A stretch of DNA of 64,000 nt from Chrysemys picta bellii. Lineage: Eukaryota > Chordata > Testudines > Emydidae. Numbering within the stretch: the first letter of the stretch is position 1; the number at the start of each line of letters is the position of its first letter. This document shows positions 57,255-64,000 of the stretch, one piece after another. The position numbers were made by a program, and so were the translations under genes. The DNA lies in NCBI RefSeq assembly GCF_011386835.1, contig NC_088809.1, forward strand, positions 7,253,704 to 7,317,703. The letters run 5' to 3'. Below the pieces are notes generated by a model, which worked only from the letters and a program-made list of their open reading frames with translations, did not search any database and was not told the DNA's origin.

Positions 57255-57562
57255 GGTCTTCATCACCAAGTTAGCTCAGGTTATGACACTCAAGTGAACT
57301 CCTCTCGAGTTATCCTACCACTAGTGGGAGCGGCCATTCTGCAAAATAACACTCAAGTTGCACAGAGTGATTGTGTTAGCAGCACAGAGTGGTTGCGTTG
57401 GTGGCTGACGAGTGGTGCTAACTTGTGTTGTAGCTCATCCTCCCTGATGGGCCAGCCGACTTGAGTTAAAAGTGCCACCACACTCAAGTTAAGGGTGTTT
57501 GCATGTGGACGGGACTCACGTTCGGGGCAACACTCAAGTGAACTCTGCAGTGAAGACAAGCC
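57255..57562. mobile_element. Harbinger-like MITE, 308 bp, GTA duplication
   Basis: The left end is ggtcttcatcaccaag and the right end gcagtgaagacaagcc (reverse complement ggcttgtcttcactgc). GTA flanks both sides (57252-57254 and 57563-57565). The interior repeats 'actcaagt' and 'acttgagt' motifs in both orientations, giving a hairpin-rich body. The left terminus has lost a few bases relative to the family. Confidence 0.65.
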
Positions 57563-57859
57563 GTAGATGTGATGGAGAAGGGCGAGCCAAAGGAGAGAGC
57601 TGGTGCTCTCTCTGGGATGACAGGGAATTCTTTCCTGACCTCAACAGAGATCAGCTGAGGCCATGAAGCATGTCACACTGCAGGTGTTGGCCATGGAATT
57701 ATCCACCCTCCACTTAAATCCAACTATGCTATTGGGCTGCCTGACCTTTCAAGGGCAGTTAGCAGTGAAGCCGAAACCCATTAAACTTCAGAGAAATAGC
57801 CTCTCCCAGCCAATTGCCGTGCAGTTCAAAAGTACGGTGCATGTGTGCTTTAAAGCCTG
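57563..57859. other. Unassigned stretch
   Basis: No gene or named repeat is visible; the 65-codon frame at 57663-57860 is not supported. Confidence 0.4.
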
Positions 57860-58680
57860 AATCCCATTCTCTTTGCAGATGCCCCATTTCACCTTGCCAG
57901 CCGAACCCTTAATTCCTCGGCTTGCCCTTTGGTGGCCCTCCCGAATGCACGGAGATTTAAGTGAATATAAAACGGTGACGTTTCTGATTGAGGCCGCAGA
58001 TTAGGTTTGGCAACTTCAATGTTCTGCTTGTCTAGCTGAGTCACTAGCACTTTAATAGCAAGTTAAAAAGAAACAGGTTAGCATATCTTAACATGACAGA
58101 ACTTTGAGAAGATTGGACTGCTTTTCTCCTCTCGTTAATGTCCCTCGGGGCCCAGAGTCTCTTTAGTACTAACACAGTAACGAAGGCCACAGCCTATTAA
58201 TTGCAGTGACAATGATAAAGGAAGAGTCAGAAGCAGCTATTTGTCTTTCATGTAACCTCGTGCATCATCACAAGATAAATGAAAACTCATTTTCTGCTTT
58301 GATTCAGTCTAATTTTTCAGGGCCCCCGAGGCAGGTTGCAGGAACTGTGTGGCTTCATCCCCATAAAAGTGCTGGCCCCTGGGTTCAAAGGTCAGGCAAA
58401 GTGCAAGCCGCCCGTGAAAGCCTGTCTCTCCGCAGCATCCCAGGGGTGACGTATAAGCTGGAAGGGGTCCGCTGCTCATCATCATTAAATCCCCATTGAA
58501 AGGTGTTGTCCAGGGCCTGATAGATGACACACATGGCAAAGCTTCTCCTTGTCTTCCATTGCCCCTGGTCACCTTCCCCAAGGGACCTCAGCCAGACCAG
58601 CAATTTGCGACCTCTCTGCGAACGCATACAGAGACAGATTAACTTTTAGCAGGAATTATTAGGGAAACCTGCCTCCTCCT
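57860..58680. promoter_or_regulatory. Long candidate conserved non-coding block
   Basis: Over 800 bp shows no recognisable transposon. It has dense factor-like sites: tttaatagcaag, aacagcctattaattgcagt near 58190-58208, and cataaaagtgctggcc. Short frames on both strands overlap and none is convincing. This is the longest block in the window that looks like conserved regulatory DNA, by texture only. Confidence 0.35.
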
Positions 58681-58934
58681 AACCCTATATTCAAAGTGAG
58701 CACTGTGTCTTCAGGCAGGTAAAACTCCCTGCCCTTTGGATAGTAAGGGATTGTGGGGGAAATACTAGCACATTTAGTTCCCCTGCTTTGGGTTCACTAA
58801 TGTTCTGAAAATAGAATTCACTGACATTGTCTTAATTTATATTAAATTAAATTAATTTATATCAACCACCTTTTTTTATCTACATGCAGAGCTGTTTAAT
58901 GGCACTGGGCCAAATCTCTACTGGTGTAAATGGG

Positions 58935-59055
58935 CTAAACTCCACTGAACTATTATTGTTGTAGTCTCGTCGCACCTAGAAGACTCAGTCACGAGAGCAG
59001 GACCCCATTGTGCTAGGTACTGTACAGACACAGAACAGAAACCCAGTGCGTGCCC
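58935..59055 (-). repeat. L2-type 3' tail, antisense
   Basis: The plus strand reads attattgttgtagtctcgtc, gcacctagaagactcagtca, ccccattgtgctaggtactg and tacagacacagaacagaaac, the antisense tail order. Confidence 0.7.
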
Positions 59056-59149
59056 CAGTGAGCTGCACCAATTAACGCCGGTAGAGACTACAGCTTACTC
59101 CTCTCCCCATCTGTTGTTCTGTAGCACAAATGTCTGTCATATTCAACAA

Positions 59150-59285
59150 TCTCCATCTGAATCTCCCAGTGTTATGAGGCCCAATCCTGCAGACACTGCC
59201 GTGACTAATCCTGTTGACGTCAGTGGGGCTACTTGCTGCGCTAAGCACCATGCCCTGTGGCTAGTGTGTGCAGGATCACACCCTC
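59150..59285. repeat. Decayed hairpin-type repeat
   Basis: The segment caatcctgcagacactgccg, gttgacgtcagtggggctac and gtgtgcaggatcacaccctc has opposed cctgcag/ctgcagg-like ends. It resembles the 'aatcctgca' hairpin families of sauropsids. The ends are not clear. Confidence 0.4.
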
Positions 59286-60949
59286 AGTTTTCAGCCAGAC
59301 TGTTTTCCCTAGTTGGGGGGTTGTAAACAGCTTTGCCCATGCAAAACATGCCATTGCATTAGAAACAAAACCCACCACATGCCTCTGGTAATTGCATGTA
59401 TAGTTAATGGTACATGTCATACACAATTAGCCTCTTGTGGTCAACAGGAAGAAAGTTTTGCATGTGCACATTGTATACACATTTTTTGAAAATTGAGTGT
59501 ACAATGTACAGTACATTAACTTTATTAATCATACTGTAATCGTTGCATGCCGCACTGATTGGTTTTCCACAAACACCTAAAACAGATTAAAAATTGTACA
59601 GTATGAAATGCGTTTCCTTCCATGTACTAGATTAGCTGGAAATAAATATACGCCCAGAAATAGATTAGCATAACAAATAGGCCCCTGATCCTGTAGCCCT
59701 ATTGGCTTCGATCCGCCAATGCGATGGGGCAGAGCCCGCATTTAAGTCACAAGCACGGGGTCTAACTGTACAAATGTTGTTGCAAAGTAAGAAACTATTG
59801 GCTCGATCCAATGCCCAGGGAAATCAGGGGAGAGGCCACCATTAAGTCAATAGCTACCGGATATGGGACTGTGAGAGTAAGGCGACTGCTTTTTTTCAGT
59901 GGGACCTCTCAAGTGACTGAGTAAAAGCAGCAGGATTAGACTCTAAATTGGCTTTTATGTATTAATTAATTTTAAATTATAAACAAGGAAAATGGGACAA
60001 AGAAGCAGGGAACGGTAGCGGATATTGGACAGCGAGGTGTTCACACACTGCCGTACAGCTTGAAGGCAAGTTTGTAAAACTGCTATGGAAGAGTTACTGC
60101 CATAACTGGTACATCAGCATATTTTTATTGCCAGTGTGTTGAAATTTTGCACTGATACAGCAAAGTGGCATAAGACTGCACAATAACGAGAAGGCTAAAT
60201 CCGTCCCCAAAAGCCTGATGGAGCCATGCTAAAAGTACGTTTGGATTTTAAATGAAAATATCACTCGCTTCCTAAATGCTGGATAAGACAATGCCACCGG
60301 GGCATTTTCCCCAGTGCAGATTTACTAGCGTCTGCTCCAGATGAGGCCAGCAAGAATCCTGATCCGGGGGAGATTTGAATGTTATTGGAATTCATTAATT
60401 TTCGCCTTGTTGATTTTCCTCTCCCATTCTCTTTTGGGGAAAAAAAAGCCAAAATTTAAATAAACCAACGGAAAGTTTGGGTCTTTGGAAATATCAGTGG
60501 AAGCTTCAGGTGTTTGGCGCCTCTGAAAAATCAAACTCTAGGGCCCCAGTTCTGCCCCCTGTGACTGTGCAGAGCCTGAATAAAGCCAACGGGTCTCCAC
60601 ATGGACACAGGCTTATGCATGATCAGGCTTATGCATCTCAAGTTGGGACACTCAACATTCGTAGCCATCTTTGAAAACATTGACCAAGGGGATCCATGGT
60701 CCAGTGATATGGTGGCCGTGTATTGAGCCGCGTTCAGCAAGAATGCATCTCTGGTGAGACCTGCCAGAAGAAGTCCTTTGTGACCCTACTTGGCTGGAAA
60801 GATGTGGCATGGCACCTCCAGGATGAAAGAGATAAATGTGGGGAGACCTAGTGAATCGCTGGCCTTTGAGAAGGGCACAAAGGATCTCAGAGATGCTGGT
60901 GAGGCATAAAAGAAGAGAATTAGCAGGAGCATTCAGTGCTAATATTTGG
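59286..60949. other. Unassigned non-coding stretch
   Basis: No gene could be supported. Repeat-free A/T-rich parts at 59935-59990 (tattaattaattttaaatta) and 60360-60430 may be regulatory or neutral. Confidence 0.4.
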
Positions 60950-61345
60950 CAAAATGAAATGGGAATATAAACATCACTCTTATGGTGATTACCCCCATTC
61001 TGAGGGACAAGCTCTGACTGCTATTTAACACAGTTGCTGCCCGTATTAAATAGGAAAACACTGTCGATTTAACTATTTAAGCCTGTATCTCAGACAAGCA
61101 GGTTGATACAGTAGCATGATGAGAGCAGATTGCTGTCAGGGCAAGCCAGCCTCAATCACTCAGTGCGTGGCCAGCTTTATTTATTTATTTTTTAAATCAT
61201 AGCTCGGTAATTTGACACCGTGGCCTGTGTTTAGCTATTGGGCAACTGTTGTTCTTTTAAAAAGCTGGCTTTTACTAATTTTTCCCCTCATTCAGGCGGA
61301 AGTTAGTCATTTAAAGCTTCTTAAGTCCTGCACCCTTGCAGCGCT
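60950..61345. promoter_or_regulatory. Candidate conserved non-coding block
   Basis: The block is repeat-free with ctgctatttaacacagttgc, atttaactatttaagcctgt, ttggataaagctggct-like motifs and a tttatttattta run near 61176-61192. This is a texture-based inference only. Confidence 0.3.
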
Positions 61346-61354
61346 CCACTGAAG

Positions 61355-61500
61355 AACAGTAATAATAATATCTGTCTCTCATAGAGCACATCACTTAAGT
61401 CGATCACAAAGCACTTTACAAAAGGTCAGTCACATTATCTCTATTTTACAGATGGGGAAACTGAGGCTCAGGATCAGGGCCTTAATCTGAGGATTAAGCA
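61355..61500 (-). repeat. MIR-type SINE, antisense
   Basis: The plus strand shows gatcacaaagcactttacaa, ttatctctattttacagatg and gggaaactgaggctcaggat. It is the tail and core side of an antisense copy; the head is not recognisable. Confidence 0.75.
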
Positions 61501-62963
61501 ATTAAGTCTCAAGCAGTAGCCCATGGGACCGTCTCTCATTTGCACTGCAAGTGGCCATTATTTCACATTGGGTGAAACCCTGGCCCCACTGAAGTCAATT
61601 AGAGTTTTGCCATCAACTTGAATTGGCCCAGGATGTCACCCTTTATTTTTTAGGGTGGGGACTGGAGGGAGGCATTAGTTTTGCTGCTGAATGGCACGAA
61701 TTAAGGACCTTTAAAAACTTGCCTGCACAAAGCAGGCAGCCAACAGAGGGGCACACAAGAAGACCCCAACCAGCCTGTTTATAAAACAGATGCCATGAAG
61801 CTCTCAATCCTGGTTAGATGGAAGTGCAGGATCAGAGCCCATAAAGATCTTGCATTGTTAAAGCAAAAGCAACTTGTTGGTTTTGAACCTTTTTGCTTAT
61901 GGGAATAAGTACAACACTCAGCCCAGTTGGGGGAATTGTTTTCCTATATGGCAGTGCCCACATAAGCCTGTTAATATCCATCCTGGTCTGTTGCTATATC
62001 CATATTCCACCCCTTTTGGGGGAGAAAGATTATGAATTTATTACACTCACCTTAGTGAAGCAGGATTCTTAAATACAGCCTCTAAGAAGAACAGAGAGAG
62101 TATTTTATATACAAGGCTTGTTGCTACTGAAATCTACTAACACTTTTGTCTGTAGACAGACTAATTTCCCACACTGGCATTTCCTGGATTGATTCATTTT
62201 TCAAAGAATTCTGGCTTGGCTCCCCCTTTTTTGAAGTTCGTTATTTATAAAGGTTCTGAGAACTCTGGTTCTCAAAAGCGCAAACTGAAAGAAACATTTA
62301 AATAAAGCAAGCATTGTTGATGGTTTTTTAATTTTTATTTAAAGGAAGAAAAAGAGAGAGAGAAAATGGGTCAAGAAGAAAGGGAATTCAAAAGCAAAAT
62401 GAGAAGTAAAGACAAAATAAACACAAAATATTCTTCAGTGGCAGAATAGCAGTTGTATGTCTCTCTCCAGTTTTCTGCTGTTCAAGGGGAGAAAAAAAAA
62501 GAGGCTTTGCTAACACATTCAAATGAATTTGATATTCAATCAATGAAGATTAACTTGCCCAAGGTAAGATGGTTTTTACATTCATAAGGAAGTCAAATAC
62601 GATTATGCATATGAGGAAATTATACAGAGATGAGTAGAGTATAATATATGATAATTATTTGAAAGGATATACTTACACACTGATTAGCATATCTTGAAGA
62701 CCAGGCAGAGATGGAAGAATAGAAGAAGGTAAAGAGATTCCTCAAGATGAACAAACTGTACAAAACTCACCCCCAGCCCTTCCAAAACCCCTAGAAGTTA
62801 GAAATAACATGGTTTTTAAAGAATGGCACCCTGAGAAACAAACCCCTCACAATTTCACCTTTTGCCTAGAAATGAAAAAAAAATAATTCAGATTAAGAAT
62901 ATGAAACTTTCCCAGCAAAATCCTTCCAAAAGAGACGGGTGGAGAGAAAGAGATGCAGAGGAA
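61501..62963. other. Unassigned non-coding stretch
   Basis: No gene could be supported. An A/G-rich patch lies at 62338-62420 and another near 62485-62500. Confidence 0.4.
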
Positions 62964-63060
62964 AGAGACTTAAACCCTGATTCACCAGGATACTTAAGCA
63001 TTGCCTAACTTAAAGCACAGTGAGTAGCCCCATTAAAGTACTTTGCTGAGCAGGGCCCTG
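62964..63060. repeat. Hairpin-MITE fragment
   Basis: The pair accctgattcaccaggatac and cttaagcattgcctaactta, followed by aaagtactttgctgagcagg, resembles the 3172-3303 hairpin family. Confidence 0.5.
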
Positions 63061-63069
63061 GCGTTCGAT

Positions 63070-63215
63070 TCAAGCTCTTGTTTCTACTTAAGACTGTAAG
63101 ATTGCAGGGCATGTCTTTTTGATCTGTGTGTGTTTGTGCAGTGCCCAACACAATGCATGGGCTTGGTCCACAACTGGGGCTCCTGGGCGCTACCACAATA
63201 CAGATGTTTAATAAT
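63070..63215 (+). repeat. L2-type 3' tail, sense
   Basis: The order is taagactgtaagattgcagg, gcatgtctttttgatctgtg, gtgcagtgcccaacacaatg, ggtccacaactggggctcct and gggcgctaccacaatacag. This is one of the clearest tail copies, ending in ttaataataaagc. Confidence 0.8.
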
Positions 63216-64000
63216 AAAGCATTTTGCATCATGGCTTTTCTTAGTGTGTTCTCCATTTCTTTAGGCCAGCATTTTGCCTGGATGAATAGGCCAGTTTGTT
63301 GGCATGGGTGCAGTTCCAATTGCTTCATTGGAGTGACACTGCTTTATATCAGATGAGGGTCTGGCCCAATGTGTGGGTTTGTCTTGTTTTTCTTTCCAAC
63401 AGTTCCTAGGGAAAAGGCTCATTTCGATATCCAGAATATTTATCTGTTCTCCAAAAAAAAAAAAAAATCTGTCCGCCAAATTTGCCAGTGGGGCCCTTGG
63501 TGCATGTCTGTGTAGCAAGAGCAGCTGAGCTGCGTTTTGTGTTGAGTACAGTAGAAATATTGTATCTGTTTAAGTGAAGACAAAACAATGAACACAGTTC
63601 TGTTAATGAACTGGCTGAGTTCCCGCTGAGCAGGAGGAGTGATTAGAATCGGCTTTCTCGCTTTTGGCAGCCTTTGAAGCTCTTTGGAGCAAAAGGGATC
63701 CTCCAGGTGAACGGCAAAGTGAGGCTTGAACTTTTCAGCCGGCCAGTGCCCAAAGGTCAGGGCAGGAAAAATAACACAGGAGTCACTTCTCCAGCGTACA
63801 GAGAGGTCCCATCACCCCAGTTTCGTGGCTCGTCATTTCGAGCGCTGAATATTTACAGCAATAGAAGTGAGGCAGTGCCAGGTTTGTGTGGGACAAAGGG
63901 AACACTCGGCTCTAGATTCAGAGATGTGCCATGTCATGAAGAACAATGGAGAGAGAGAGAGGGTGGAATTTTCAAAATTTCCCAAGGGATTTAGGAGCAC
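63216..64000. other. Unassigned non-coding stretch
   Basis: No gene could be supported. A 14-A run lies near 63455-63468. The 106-codon frame at 63674-63994 follows a splice-acceptor-like ttttggcag but has no recognisable domain. Confidence 0.4.

Noticed and set aside
63650..63994. A splice-acceptor-like ttttggcag followed by an open frame
   Set aside because: The frame has no recognisable family, and one weak splice-like site is expected often by chance. It could be tested with RNA-seq.

Overview
This window looks like nuclear DNA of a non-avian sauropsid, most probably a turtle. The basis is the repeat content: several CR1 LINE 3' ends, a Penelope-like retroelement (PLE) family with a GIY-YIG endonuclease remnant, many ancient MIR/L2-type copies, and short inverted-repeat DNA transposons whose terminal sequences I associate with turtle genomes. 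The taxonomic call is inference, because no orthologous gene is visible to fix it.

I found no protein-coding gene of the host. Every open frame is short (153 codons or fewer). The longer ones lie antisense to, or inside, transposable elements, or show no recognisable family. No rRNA, tRNA, CRISPR array or bacterial-type operon is present. The window is best read as intergenic or deep intronic sequence. Its functional content would be regulatory, and the rest is a record of transposon insertions.

Layout. 1-9 kb: an antisense CR1 with decayed ORF2 (898-2105), a hairpin MITE (3172-3303), a MITE with TAA duplication (4055-4270), and MIR/L2 fragments. 9-13 kb: repeat-poor DNA with a 53-nt hairpin (10310-10362), then a TA-flanked 119-bp MITE and a CpG-rich 286-bp MITE. 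13-21 kb: MIR copies, an antisense PLE end (16497-16740), and two hAT-type MITEs (17887-18022, 20063-20270). 21-23 kb: a perfect 356-bp palindrome (21689-22044) next to a MITE inserted in a CR1 tail. 23-36 kb: a PLE end, CR1 3' UTR (28362-28838), an LTR-like promoter region (32615-33365), and a long-TIR hairpin element nested in a MIR (35337-35490). 36-48 kb: a 26-bp minisatellite, repeat-free blocks that look like conserved non-coding DNA, and a mariner-type MITE (43778-43975). 48-57 kb: a hAT MITE with an exact 8-bp duplication (51434-51767) and a PLE insertion with an exact 13-bp duplication (55677-56239). 57-64 kb: a MITE (57255-57562), further candidate conserved blocks, and MIR/L2 tails.

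The most unusual structure is the perfect, spacer-free 356-bp palindrome. The best supported biology is the set of complete transposon insertions whose boundaries are fixed by target-site duplications readable in the sequence. Family names are from memory of the motifs and were not checked against a repeat library.
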